A stretch of DNA of 64,000 bases from Pararhodobacter sp. (GTDB lineage: Bacteria > Pseudomonadota > Alphaproteobacteria > Rhodobacterales > Rhodobacteraceae): the NCBI GenBank assembly GCA_020832805.1, contig JAFIED010000257.1:1-64000 (forward strand), read 5' to 3'. Below, in pieces: positions 30,785 to 40,554 of the stretch. The notes under the pieces were generated by a model. It ran no database searches. It worked only from the letters and a program-made list of their open reading frames with translations, and had not been told where the DNA came from. The translations under genes and the position numbers were made by a program. Within the stretch, counting starts at the first letter, position 1. Every line of letters starts with the position of its first letter.

Positions 30785-31822
30785 ATGACTGACAGAAGGA
30801 AGTCTCCGATTTTCCCGCTGACCAAGCGGGGTTTCCTGGCAGGCTCGGTTGCGGCTGCCAGCGTTCTGGCGTCCCCCTCGATCTTGCGGGCACAGGGCCG
30901 GCGCGGCTGGGACAGGCCGATCATAGCCGCGCTGAACGCGCGCGAGGGCGATCCGACCGACATTTCCATCCGGCGGATCCCTGAAATCCTGGCCGAACAA
31001 TACGACATCGACATCACCATCGAGATCTACCCGTCCTCGCAGCTTGCGGCGGATATCGGCCAGCTTGAAGGGGTGCAGAACGGTTTATGGGATATCGCCT
31101 CGAACGCTACCGCGGCATTCTTCGGCTTCACCCGCGCCTTTCATTTCATGGACCTGCCGTTCCTGTACCCAACCTGGGACGACGCGCTGGAGGCGGTCAG
31201 ATCCGACTTCATGCTGGAACGGTTCGCCGCTGCCGAAGCCGAGATGCCCCTGAAGATCCTACCGATCGTGGGGGCTGGCGGTTATCGCCTGCTGTCGAAC
31301 AAGCTGCGCGAGGTGCGCATCCCGTCGGATATGGCCGGGATCAAGTTCCGCTCGTCCTTTGGGGGTTCGGTCGTGGACCAGAACACGATCACCGCCTGGG
31401 GTGGCGTGCCTGTGCCGCTGGGTTGGTCCGAAAGCTATACCGGCGCGCAGCAGGGCATCATCGAGGGCATGTTCGTTCAGCCAATCTGGACCTATATTGC
31501 CCGTTTCCACGAGATCATGGGTCATGCCACGCGCGTGCCTTCCAACTGGGTGGGCCAGTTGCAGGTCATGCATCATCAGACCTGGGCCGATATGCCCGAT
31601 GACATCAAGGGCCCTTTCATGGAAGCCGCGCAAATGGCCGCCGACGAAGGCAACGCACTGGATCGCGCGCTGGAAGACGATTTTGTGGCGCAGCTCAACG
31701 ACAACGGCATGACCGTCTATGAACCGAATGCCGACGAAATGGCCGAGTGGCGCGAACTTGCACTGGCCACATGGGGCGACTCGGGCGTCGATGCAGAGCT
31801 GATCGCACGGCTGCAAGGCTAG
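30785..31822 (+). CDS. TRAP transporter substrate-binding protein (DctP-like)
   Basis: Tat-like N-terminus LTKRGFLAGSVAAASVLASPSILRA; YPSSQLAADIGQLEGVQNGLWDI. Confidence 0.9.
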   Translation: MTDRRKSPIFPLTKRGFLAGSVAAASVLASPSILRAQGRRGWDRPIIAALNAREGDPTDISIRRIPEILAEQYDIDITIEIYPSSQLAADIGQLEGVQNGLWDIASNATAAFFGFTRAFHFMDLPFLYPTWDDALEAVRSDFMLERFAAAEAEMPLKILPIVGAGGYRLLSNKLREVRIPSDMAGIKFRSSFGGSVVDQNTITAWGGVPVPLGWSESYTGAQQGIIEGMFVQPIWTYIARFHEIMGHATRVPSNWVGQLQVMHHQTWADMPDDIKGPFMEAAQMAADEGNALDRALEDDFVAQLNDNGMTVYEPNADEMAEWRELALATWGDSGVDAELIARLQG

Positions 31823-31827
31823 AAAGG

Positions 31828-32352
31828 ATGACCGCGCTTGCCAGGGTTGCGCGCGTCTTCGAGACCGCCGCCTATGCGGTGGCGGTTCTGGCCCTGCTGA
31901 TCATCACCTGCGCGATGGTCGCGCAGGTGATCTTTCGCTACGCATTGTCACTGCCACTGCAATGGTCGGAAACGGTTTCCGTATACGCACTGGTCTGGGT
32001 GGTGTTCATCGGGGCCGGGGCGCTGGCATTCCAGCCCGGCGGGCATGTGTCGATTCCATCCCTGACAGATCGGCTTCCTGTGGCAATCAGGGCACTGACC
32101 ACGGTGCTGGGACGGGTCGGCATCGTGGCCTTTGCGCTGGTTATCATCTGGATCAGCCTGCAATGGCTGACCCGTGGTGCACATCAGATGTCACCAGTGC
32201 TGGGCCTGTCAACGCGCTGGGTCAAGCTTTGCCTGCCGTTGGGCATTGGTCTGTTGGGCGTTGCGGCACTGTTCCGTCTGGCCGAGGAATTGCCGGCACT
32301 GATCCGGCGGGACTGGACCCGGTTCCCGCGCGAGTTTTCAGAGGAGCCCTGA
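31828..32352 (+). CDS. TRAP transporter small permease (DctQ-like)
   Basis: Four-TM small protein between DctP and DctM; VIFRYALSLPLQWSETVSVYALVWVVFIGAGALAF. Confidence 0.88.
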   Translation: MTALARVARVFETAAYAVAVLALLIITCAMVAQVIFRYALSLPLQWSETVSVYALVWVVFIGAGALAFQPGGHVSIPSLTDRLPVAIRALTTVLGRVGIVAFALVIIWISLQWLTRGAHQMSPVLGLSTRWVKLCLPLGIGLLGVAALFRLAEELPALIRRDWTRFPREFSEEP

Positions 32353-32357
32353 AAACA

Positions 32358-33656
32358 GTGGACATCATCGGTCCCTATCTCTTGTTGCCCTTCTTCGTTC
32401 TGCTGCTGGCCAATCTGCCGGTTGCCGTGTGTCTGGGGCTGTCGTCGCTGGTTTTCCTGTTTTTCTCCGGTACGCGCCTGCCACCGCTGCTGATCGTGTC
32501 GGAAATGTACGATTCGGTCGCAAAGTTCGCCCTGCTGGCACTGCCGATGTTCGTACTGGCGGGCGAATTGATGAACCGCCTGCAATTGACCGACCGCCTG
32601 ATCGACTTTGCACGCCTGCTGGTGGGCTGGGTTCGTGGCGGGCTGGCCCATGTGAATATTGCCGCATCGATGCTGTTTGCGGGCGTTTCGGGGTCGATCT
32701 TCGGTGATCTCGCCTCCATCGGCACCATCCTGATTCCCTCGATGATCAGGGAACGCTATGGCGCGGCCTTTTCGGCGGCGGTGACGGCATCAAGCGGGCT
32801 GATCGGCGCAATCATCCCGCCATCCACCATCATGATCATCCTCGGGGCGCATCTGAACCTGTCCATCGGAGGGCTGTTCGCCGCCGGAATCGTGCCGGGC
32901 CTGCTGATCGGCCTGGCGCTGATGGTCGTGGCCTTTGTCGAAAGCTGGCGCAAGGGCTATGGCGCGGTCTGGCGACCCGAAGGCATGGGGCATGCCAGCC
33001 GCATCACGCTGCGTGCCCTGCCGGTGCTGACGGTGCCCGTGTTCCTGATCGGCGGCATCATCGGCGGTGTGTTCACCCCGACCGAAGCCGGGGCGGCGGC
33101 CGTGGCCTATACCTTTGTGCTGGGGCTGATCTATCGGCGCATCGATCTGCCGCTGTTGCTGACGGCATTGCGCGAAACCGTGCGCATAACCGCCTCGGCG
33201 TTGCTGATCGTCTCTACCGCCTTTGTCTTTTCACGCATCCTGACCTTTCACCGCATCCCGCAGGAACTGCTGGACCTGTTGCTGGCCGTTTCGGAAAATC
33301 CGTTGATGCTGATCTTGTTGATGACGCTGGTGCTGGTGATCGTCGGTACCTTCATGGATGCGCTGGCCAACATGATCATCATGGGCCCCCTGTTGATGCC
33401 GGTCATGGTGGGCGGGCTGGACATGCACCCGATCCAGTTCGGTATCTGGTTGATGATCGGGCTTTTGCTGGGCCTGCTGACCCCGCCACTGGGGTTGGCA
33501 CTGTTCATGGTTGCGCCCATTGCAAAAGTGCCCGTCTTGCGGGTGGCAATGGCCGTTGTGCCGTTTCTTGCCGCGCAACTGGTCGTGCTGCTGGCGGTGG
33601 CGCTGGTGCCGGCCATCACCCTGACCCTTCCCCGAATGACAGGATTGATCCCTTGA
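32358..33656 (+). CDS. TRAP transporter large permease (DctM-like), probable GTG start
   Basis: GVSGSIFGDLASIGTILIPSMIRERYGAAFSAAVTASSGLIGAIIPPSTIMII. Confidence 0.9.
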   Translation: MDIIGPYLLLPFFVLLLANLPVAVCLGLSSLVFLFFSGTRLPPLLIVSEMYDSVAKFALLALPMFVLAGELMNRLQLTDRLIDFARLLVGWVRGGLAHVNIAASMLFAGVSGSIFGDLASIGTILIPSMIRERYGAAFSAAVTASSGLIGAIIPPSTIMIILGAHLNLSIGGLFAAGIVPGLLIGLALMVVAFVESWRKGYGAVWRPEGMGHASRITLRALPVLTVPVFLIGGIIGGVFTPTEAGAAAVAYTFVLGLIYRRIDLPLLLTALRETVRITASALLIVSTAFVFSRILTFHRIPQELLDLLLAVSENPLMLILLMTLVLVIVGTFMDALANMIIMGPLLMPVMVGGLDMHPIQFGIWLMIGLLLGLLTPPLGLALFMVAPIAKVPVLRVAMAVVPFLAAQLVVLLAVALVPAITLTLPRMTGLIP

Positions 33657-34711
33657 CCCCACCCGATGACGTGGCCGCGCTTTTCCGGCCGTTCGACCTG
33701 ACACCCCGCCTACGGCTGCCCAACCGCATCGTACTGGCCCCGTGCACCCGCAACCGTGCCGAGCACGACCTGTCACCCACCCCGGGCGCAATCGATCACT
33801 ATGCCGACCGCGCGGCGGCCGGGTTGCTGATTACCGAGGCGGTGCTGATCAGTCACGGCATTCAGGGCTATGTCGACACGCCCGGAATCTTTACCGATGC
33901 ACATCAGGCTGCATGGGCAAAGGTTGCCACCGCCGTACATGAGCGGGGCGGGCGCATCTTCATGCAATTGTGGCACCCGGGGCGCATGGCGCATTCGCAT
34001 TTTCACGGTGTGCCGCCGCGCGCGCCCTCTGCCGTGTTCGATCCCGGGCCGCGCCGGCAGACCCGCGTTTCCCTGGAACATGAACCCCCCGTGCCATTAA
34101 GCGAGGGCGAGATCAGCGGCATTCTCTGCGATTACGAACAGGCGGCGCAGCGCGCCATTGCCGCCGGCTTCGACGGGGTGGAGATTCATGGCGCCAATGG
34201 CTATCTGCCAGAGCAGTTCTGGCGCATGCATACCAACCGGCGCACCGATGGCTGGGGCGGTACGCCCGAACGCCGCGCGCGATTTTGCCTGGCGCTTTGC
34301 AGCCGTGTGGCCGCCGCCATCGGCCCTGACCGCGTGGGCCTGCGCCTGTCGCCAATGGCCTATTTCAGCGAGATGAAATATATGCCGGGTGACAATCTTG
34401 CGCTTGATGTGATCCTGTCACGCTTGTCCGGCGTGGGGCTGGCCTATGTCCATACAGGCATTATCGACGACAAACCCGAGGCCGTGCTGGGCGGCACCTG
34501 CACGCAGTATCTGCGCGCACGCTGGCCGGGCGTGCTGGTGACAAACGGGGCGCTGACACCTGAAAAGGGCGCGGCCCTCGTCGCGGCCGGCGAGGCAGAG
34601 CTGGCGGCCTTTGGCAAGCTGTTCCTGGCCAATGCCGATCTTGTCGCGCGCTTGTCGCAGGGCATGCCCCTGGAACCCTATTCGCGCGCGGTGCTGGACC
34701 GGTTCACCTGA
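33653..34711 (+). CDS. NADH:flavin oxidoreductase / Old Yellow Enzyme family (TTG start)
   Basis: RLPNRIVLAPCTRNRA, QLWHPGRMAH, FDGVEIHGANGYLPEQFWRMHTNRRTDGWGGTPERRARF. Confidence 0.88.
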   Translation: MTPPDDVAALFRPFDLTPRLRLPNRIVLAPCTRNRAEHDLSPTPGAIDHYADRAAAGLLITEAVLISHGIQGYVDTPGIFTDAHQAAWAKVATAVHERGGRIFMQLWHPGRMAHSHFHGVPPRAPSAVFDPGPRRQTRVSLEHEPPVPLSEGEISGILCDYEQAAQRAIAAGFDGVEIHGANGYLPEQFWRMHTNRRTDGWGGTPERRARFCLALCSRVAAAIGPDRVGLRLSPMAYFSEMKYMPGDNLALDVILSRLSGVGLAYVHTGIIDDKPEAVLGGTCTQYLRARWPGVLVTNGALTPEKGAALVAAGEAELAAFGKLFLANADLVARLSQGMPLEPYSRAVLDRFT

Positions 34712-34766
34712 TCACCCCCGGGGGCCCGCGCCGACAAGGAAACGATCATGGATACTGCGTGCGCTG

Positions 34767-37445
34767 ATGACAGGTAATCTGAAAACCACCCGACCGATCA
34801 TGCCCGTGCGCACGATCGAGGATATCCGCGCCATCGAGGCGCAGCGCTATGACGACCTGGTCACGGCACGAAACCTGTACGATCTGCTGCTGGCCACGGC
34901 GCGGCATGGCGGCGCGCGCCAGGCCCTGACAGTGCTGCGCAGCCCCGATCCCGCCGATATCGGCCTGTCGCTGACCCATCATGACCTGCTGGGCCATGTG
35001 ACCCGCGCGGCCAACATGTTCCGCGCGCATGGCCTGCAGCCCGGCGCGGGCGTTGCGGCTTTTCTGACACCCACGCTGCCCGATCTGCCGGCGCTGCATC
35101 TGGGCGCGCAGGTGGCGGGTGTCGCCAGCACCATCAACTATCTGCTCAGCCGCGAGGCCATCATCGACCTGCTGAACGCCGAGAAGGCAACGCTGCTGAT
35201 CATTCCCGCCCCCACGCAGGATGCCGCGTGCTGGGCAAAGGCACAGGGAATGATGCAGGCGGTGCCGACCCTTGAAAAGGTGCTGGTCATCGGCGGCGCG
35301 GGGGCGTTGCCGGACAACCATCTTGCCCTGGAGGCCGCGCTGGCACCCTTTGGCGCCAAGGCGCTGGATTTCACCCCCACCGATGACCGCCAGACCGTCT
35401 GCGCGCTGTTCCACACCGGCGGCACCACCGGGCGGCCAAAGCTGGTGCCGCTGACCCATGGCAACCAGATTCATGCCGCTTTCGGTTTTGGGCAGGTGTT
35501 CGGCTATTGCGAGACCGACACGGTCATCAATGGCTTTCCCTTCTTTCATGTCGGCGGCACCATGACCGTGGGGCTGGCGGTGCTGGCTGCGGGCGGGCAT
35601 ATGGTGGTGCCTTCGCCCCATGCGCTGCGCCCGCCAGAGGTGATTGCGAATTACTGGCGTCTCGTTCAGCATTTCCGCGCCAGCGTCATCGGTGCCGTAC
35701 CGACCTCTCTTGCCGCGCTGACCACGGCCTGGGTGCCGGGCACCGATGTGTCCAGCATCCGCATGGCCGCCACGGGCGGCGCGGTTCTGCCTGCCGCTGT
35801 GGGCGAGCGGTTTCAGGCCGCAACCGGTATCGCCCTGCTGGAAACCTATGGCATGACCGAGGCGGCGGCAGCCATCGCCTTCAACCCCGCGCATGGCCGG
35901 GCCGTGGCGGGCAGCGTGGGGTTTCGCGCCCCGTTTTCGGAAACACGCATCCTGCGAATCGGCACGGATGATGCGCTGTGCGCCCCGGGGGAAAGCGGCG
36001 TGGTGCAGGTGCGCGGCCCGCAGGTATTTCCCGGCTATCTGGACGCAGCGCATGACGCCGGCACCCTGTCGCCAGACGGTTGGCTGAATACCGGCGATGT
36101 GGGCTACCTGACCGATGACGAAAGGCTGTTTCTGACCGGGCGCGAGAAAGACCTGATCGTGCGCAGCGGCCACAACATCGACCCCGCCGCCATCGAGGAA
36201 GTGGCCAACCGCCACCCCCAGGTACAGATCAGCGCGGCTGTGGGCATGCCGGATCAATATGCCGCAGAGGTGCCCGCGCTGTTCGTGGTGCCCCGGCCGG
36301 ATACCACCATCGATCTGGCAGACCTGCGCGCCTTTCTTGACGCCAGGGTGCACGAGCCGCCAGCGCGGCCCCGCCACATTCTGGTCATCGACGCGCTGCC
36401 GGTCACGGCGGTTGGCAAGGTGTTCAAACCGGCCTTGCGGGATATGGCCCTGCGCGAAAAGCTGCGGCTGGAGGTGGCCCGCATCTGCGGCGATGACGTT
36501 ACCGCAACGGTCAGTATCAGCCGCGATGATCAGCAACGCGTCACGGTGCATGCCCTGCTTGCGGGCGCAACGCAGGCACAGCTCGAGGCCTTGCAGACCG
36601 CGCTGCAGCCCCTGCCACAGACCTGTGTGCTGACCGCCAGGCCGCGCGCCGATGTCTTGCTGGACCACGAGGGGGCGATTGCCATCCTGACCCTGAACAG
36701 CCCGGACAGCCTGAACGCGGCATCGCAGTCGCTGATGCAATCACTGCAGGCGCGACTTGAAGAACTTGCCTCCCTGCCAGACCTGCGCGCCGTCATCCTG
36801 ACCGGTGCGGGCAGGGCCTTTTGTGCCGGGGGTGATCTGATCGAATTCAACGCGGCACTGAAAGCCGGCGGCAGCGTGCTGGTTGATACATTGCGCTACA
36901 ACCAGGATGTGATCCAGATGCTTGAAGACCTGCCAGTGCCGGTGATCGGCGCGGTCAATGGTGTGGCCATTGCGGGCGGGCTGGAACTGCTTTTGTGCTG
37001 TGACATCCTGCTGGCCGCCGACGACGCGCGCCTGGGCGACGGGCATGCCAGATACGGGGTGCTGCCCGGGGGCGGTGCAACCGTGCGCCTGAGCGAACGG
37101 ATCGGCCCCGCCCGCGCAGCCCAGCTGTTTTACACGGCCGGCACGATTGATGCCCAGACGGCCCTTGCCTGGGGCCTGGTCAACGAAACCGTGCCACGCG
37201 ACCAGCTGATGATCCGCGCACGCGCGCTGGCGTCGGAAATCGCCCGCTGCAGCCCCGAGGTGCTGCGCCGTGTCAAGCAACTGACCGGCCCCGAGGCCCG
37301 GTCGCCAGAGCGTCAGGCACGCCTGCGCGCCGAACTCGGCCATTTCGCAGAACATGTAAAAGGCGCCGACCTGCGCGAGGGGTTGGCAGCCTTTGGCGAA
37401 AAGCGGCAGCCACGGTACGGCGGCCAAGGCGGCGGAACCGCCTGA
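34767..37445 (+). CDS. Acyl-CoA synthetase (AMP-forming) - enoyl-CoA hydratase/crotonase fusion protein (start 34767 or 34800)
   Basis: AMP-binding P-loop FHTGGTTGRPKLVPLTHGNQIH, LNTGDVGYLTDDERLFLTGREKDLIVRSGHNI; then in the same frame GAGRAFCAGGDLIEFN and GAVNGVAIAGGLELLLCCDILLAADDARLGDGHARYGVLPGGG. Confidence 0.9.
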   Translation: MTGNLKTTRPIMPVRTIEDIRAIEAQRYDDLVTARNLYDLLLATARHGGARQALTVLRSPDPADIGLSLTHHDLLGHVTRAANMFRAHGLQPGAGVAAFLTPTLPDLPALHLGAQVAGVASTINYLLSREAIIDLLNAEKATLLIIPAPTQDAACWAKAQGMMQAVPTLEKVLVIGGAGALPDNHLALEAALAPFGAKALDFTPTDDRQTVCALFHTGGTTGRPKLVPLTHGNQIHAAFGFGQVFGYCETDTVINGFPFFHVGGTMTVGLAVLAAGGHMVVPSPHALRPPEVIANYWRLVQHFRASVIGAVPTSLAALTTAWVPGTDVSSIRMAATGGAVLPAAVGERFQAATGIALLETYGMTEAAAAIAFNPAHGRAVAGSVGFRAPFSETRILRIGTDDALCAPGESGVVQVRGPQVFPGYLDAAHDAGTLSPDGWLNTGDVGYLTDDERLFLTGREKDLIVRSGHNIDPAAIEEVANRHPQVQISAAVGMPDQYAAEVPALFVVPRPDTTIDLADLRAFLDARVHEPPARPRHILVIDALPVTAVGKVFKPALRDMALREKLRLEVARICGDDVTATVSISRDDQQRVTVHALLAGATQAQLEALQTALQPLPQTCVLTARPRADVLLDHEGAIAILTLNSPDSLNAASQSLMQSLQARLEELASLPDLRAVILTGAGRAFCAGGDLIEFNAALKAGGSVLVDTLRYNQDVIQMLEDLPVPVIGAVNGVAIAGGLELLLCCDILLAADDARLGDGHARYGVLPGGGATVRLSERIGPARAAQLFYTAGTIDAQTALAWGLVNETVPRDQLMIRARALASEIARCSPEVLRRVKQLTGPEARSPERQARLRAELGHFAEHVKGADLREGLAAFGEKRQPRYGGQGGGTA

Positions 37446-37625
37446 CGCTGTCCGGGTCATGGCGCCCGCCCTGTGCCCGGACACCGGGCAGCCACCAGCT
37501 TGAACAGGGCGGAACCCGCCGATCTGGCGGCGCGGATTGATGCATCTGCATCATATCCGGCTCTTTGGAAACATGCTTTCGTAACTCTCAATAACAAATC
37601 GTCAAGATAACCGGGAGAGTTCAAC

Positions 37626-38867
37626 ATGTCACCATGGCTGCCGCGCGTGGCGCTTTGTCTGTCGCTTGCCTTTGGCACGCAAGCCATCGCCGATGATATC
37701 CTGATCGGCATCCCCACTGCCCAATCCACCGCTGCCGGGGTTGCCGACCACGCCGACTGGCTGAACGGCGCCACCATGGCGATCGAGGCGATCAACCAGG
37801 CCGGCGGCGTGAATGGCCGGATGCTGCGCGCCGAGGTGGTGGACATCGATGTGCTGTCGCCCGAAGGCACCGTGGGCGCCTTTCAGACACTGACCGGGCG
37901 CGGCGTGCATGCCATTGCCTCGTCCTTCGTGCTGATCCCGCAACCGGCGATGGATGCCGCTGCGGCGGCCGGCGTGCCCTACATGCATGGCAACACGCAG
38001 CTGGCATCGGTCGAACTGGTGGAACAGCAGCCACAGCGCTATCGCAACATCTTCATGATCGACCCCGATGAAACCTGGTATGGCTATGGTTTCGTGCGCT
38101 ATCTGGACCGCCTGATCGACAGCGGCCAATGGGAGCCGGCGAACCGCCGCATCCATATCGTGCAGGAACAGATCGCCTATACCCAGATGATCAGCCAGGC
38201 CGCACAGCGCGCCATTGCCGAAAGCGAAGGCGCATGGGAACTGGCGGCCGTCACGGACATCCAGTTTCCGGTGCAGGACTGGACCCCGGTGATCAACGCG
38301 CTGCGCGCCGAAGGCGCCGGCGTGATCTTCATCAGCCACTGGGTCGCCGCAGAACTGGCGGCGTTTGCGCAGCAATTCGCGTTCAACCCGGTGCCTGACA
38401 GCCTTGTCTATCTGCAATACGGCCCCAGCCAGCCAGAGTTTCTGGATCTGGCGCGCGGCGCCGGCGAAGGCATGATCTGGGGGACCGTGCTGGGCACGCC
38501 GCGCAGCGAGGCCGGTATCGCCTTCCGCGAGGCCTATATGGCGCGCCATGGTGACAACATGGGCGAAGTCTACACCGCCTCGGCCTGGGACACGATCCAC
38601 ATGCTGGCCCGTGTCTGGGAAGAGGTGGACCCAAGCGATTTCGACGCGGTGGGCGATGCCATCCGCACGCTGCGCCACGAGGGAATCGCGGGCACCTATA
38701 CCTTTGACCGCCCGCAGCAGCGCCCGTTGGGCTACCCCTGGGAAACCGACGATCTGGCAGAGGGGATGCCGCATCTGATCTATCAGGTGCAGGACAACCG
38801 CCACACCATCATCCTGCCCGAACAGTTGGCCGAGTCCGAATACCGCGCGCCGCATTGGGCACGCTGA
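37626..38867 (+). CDS. ABC transporter substrate-binding protein, Liv/amide type
   Basis: Signal peptide then ILIGIPTAQSTAAGVADHADWLNGATMAIEAINQAGGVNGRMLRAEVVD. Confidence 0.9.
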   Translation: MSPWLPRVALCLSLAFGTQAIADDILIGIPTAQSTAAGVADHADWLNGATMAIEAINQAGGVNGRMLRAEVVDIDVLSPEGTVGAFQTLTGRGVHAIASSFVLIPQPAMDAAAAAGVPYMHGNTQLASVELVEQQPQRYRNIFMIDPDETWYGYGFVRYLDRLIDSGQWEPANRRIHIVQEQIAYTQMISQAAQRAIAESEGAWELAAVTDIQFPVQDWTPVINALRAEGAGVIFISHWVAAELAAFAQQFAFNPVPDSLVYLQYGPSQPEFLDLARGAGEGMIWGTVLGTPRSEAGIAFREAYMARHGDNMGEVYTASAWDTIHMLARVWEEVDPSDFDAVGDAIRTLRHEGIAGTYTFDRPQQRPLGYPWETDDLAEGMPHLIYQVQDNRHTIILPEQLAESEYRAPHWAR

Positions 38868-38903
38868 GGCCCGGCGCATCACCCCATGCACTGACATGAC
38901 AAT

Positions 38904-38934
38904 GCCGGGGCAAGGCACAATGCCCTGCCCCGGC
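38904..38934 (+). terminator. Stem-loop between the Liv-type SBP and downstream transporter genes (possible attenuator/processing hairpin)
   Basis: GCCGGGGCA (38904-38912) pairs with TGCCCCGGC (38926-38934), loop 13 nt; no clear U-tract. Confidence 0.45.
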
Positions 38935-39026
38935 GCCCAGGGCCCTGCTTCAGGCGCTGAAAACAGCCCCGCCGGGCGTGCCTTTCATCCACCCACCAGA
39001 CAGATACCGAACGGAGCGCCAGAGAC

Positions 39027-39749
39027 ATGAGCGCGGGGACTTTCTTTGCCTGCAACGGCATTTCCTTGACCCTTGGCGGCAGGCAGATCCTGCGTGATGT
39101 GGCGCTGCAGGTTTCGCGTGGCGAGGTTCTGGGGTTGATCGGCCCCAACGGTGCCGGCAAGACCAGCCTGTTCGAGGTGCTGTCCGGCCGCTATCGGCCG
39201 CAGGCTGGCCGGGTGCTGCTGGATGGGGTCGATATCACCCGGCTGGATACCGTGCGCCGGGCACGGGCCGGCGTCGGGCGCACCTATCAAAGCCCGGTGG
39301 TGCCCGATGCGCTGAGCGTGGCCGAGACCTTTCGCGCCGCGCGCAAGGCCCATGCCCCCTTTCGATCACGGCACGAAGCCGAATGGGCCGCCCGCCTGGT
39401 GAACCTGACCGTGCCCTGGGACAGGATCGCCGGAACGCTGGACACGTTCGACCGGCGCAAGCTGTTGATGGCCTGCCTGCTGATGCGGCGGCCAAAGGTG
39501 CTGTTGATGGACGAACCGGCTTCCGGCCTGATCAACACCGAAATCGACGAACTGGACCTGCTGCTGCGCACGCTTGTCGATGAATACCACCTGGCGGTCA
39601 TCGTGATCGAGCACCGGCTGGAACTGCTGGAAGCCCTGGCAGACCGCGTCACCGTGCTGAATCTGGGCGAAGTGATCGCCGAGAACACGCCCGAGGCCGT
39701 CTTCCGTGATCCGGCTGTACGCGCCGCATATTTCGAGGGGGCTGATTGA
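39027..39749 (+). CDS. ABC transporter ATP-binding protein (LivG-like)
   Basis: GPNGAGKTSLFEVLSGRYRP, LLMDEPASGL, IVIEHRLELLEALADRVTVLNLGEVIAE. Confidence 0.9.
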   Translation: MSAGTFFACNGISLTLGGRQILRDVALQVSRGEVLGLIGPNGAGKTSLFEVLSGRYRPQAGRVLLDGVDITRLDTVRRARAGVGRTYQSPVVPDALSVAETFRAARKAHAPFRSRHEAEWAARLVNLTVPWDRIAGTLDTFDRRKLLMACLLMRRPKVLLMDEPASGLINTEIDELDLLLRTLVDEYHLAVIVIEHRLELLEALADRVTVLNLGEVIAENTPEAVFRDPAVRAAYFEGAD

Positions 39750-39855
39750 TGACAAGGCCGCTTTACGTTTTCGCCATCGCAGACATGCCGGGCATGCCCC
39801 GTGCAAAGGCCGCCGGCGGCGGTGCTGGCGCGGCCTGGTTGACACGGGGCCGGGC

Positions 39856-40554
39856 ATGAGTGCGATTCTGGAAATCCGCGATCTGTCGGCGGGCTATGGC
39901 GCGCTGAGGGTCTTGCACGAGATCAACCTGACGGTCGAACGTGGTGAACGCCTGGCCATTGTCGGGCTGAACGGCCATGGCAAGACCACGCTGTTTCGCG
40001 CCATCACCCATCTGGTTGGCTGGCAGCGCGGTTCCATCCGCTTTGACACGCACGAGATCGGCGGCGCGCGCTCGCTTGGCGAGGGGCGGCGCACGCCCGG
40101 CATTGTCCGGTTGGGGGTCGCCATGACCCCGCAGGGCGACGCCATCTTTCCGGGCCTGACGGTGCGCCAGCATCTGGATTGCGGCGCCTGGTCGCGCCGG
40201 GCATGGCGCGAGCGCGCACGCCGGCGGGCGCTGATCTTTGAAATGTTCCCCCCCTTGCGAAAGCTGGAAAACACCACTGTCGGCACGCTTTCGGGCGGCG
40301 AGCGGCGCATGGTCAGCGTGGGGCGCGCGCTGATGACCGAGGCGCGCCTGTATCTGATCGACGAACCCAGCCTGGGGCTGGCGCCCGTGATCAGCAAGCG
40401 GGTGGTGGATGCGCTACGCCAGATCGATGTGCGCGATGGCGCAATGATCATCGCCGAACAGAATGTCAGCCTGCTGGATGGTCAGGTTGACAGGATGATC
40501 GGCATGCATGCCGGGCGATTGCGCGGCGATGTCGGACATGTGGAGTTGGGCTGA
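39856..40554 (+). CDS. ABC transporter ATP-binding protein (LivF-like)
   Basis: GYGALRVLHEINLTVERGERLAIVGLNGHGKTTLFRAI, LSGGERRMVSVGRALM, LYLIDEPSLGLAP. Confidence 0.9.
   Translation: MSAILEIRDLSAGYGALRVLHEINLTVERGERLAIVGLNGHGKTTLFRAITHLVGWQRGSIRFDTHEIGGARSLGEGRRTPGIVRLGVAMTPQGDAIFPGLTVRQHLDCGAWSRRAWRERARRRALIFEMFPPLRKLENTTVGTLSGGERRMVSVGRALMTEARLYLIDEPSLGLAPVISKRVVDALRQIDVRDGAMIIAEQNVSLLDGQVDRMIGMHAGRLRGDVGHVELG

Noticed and set aside
34746-36740. 664-aa minus-strand ORF opposite the acyl-CoA synthetase
   Set aside because: Same antisense artefact; the opposing strand has unmistakable ligase motifs.
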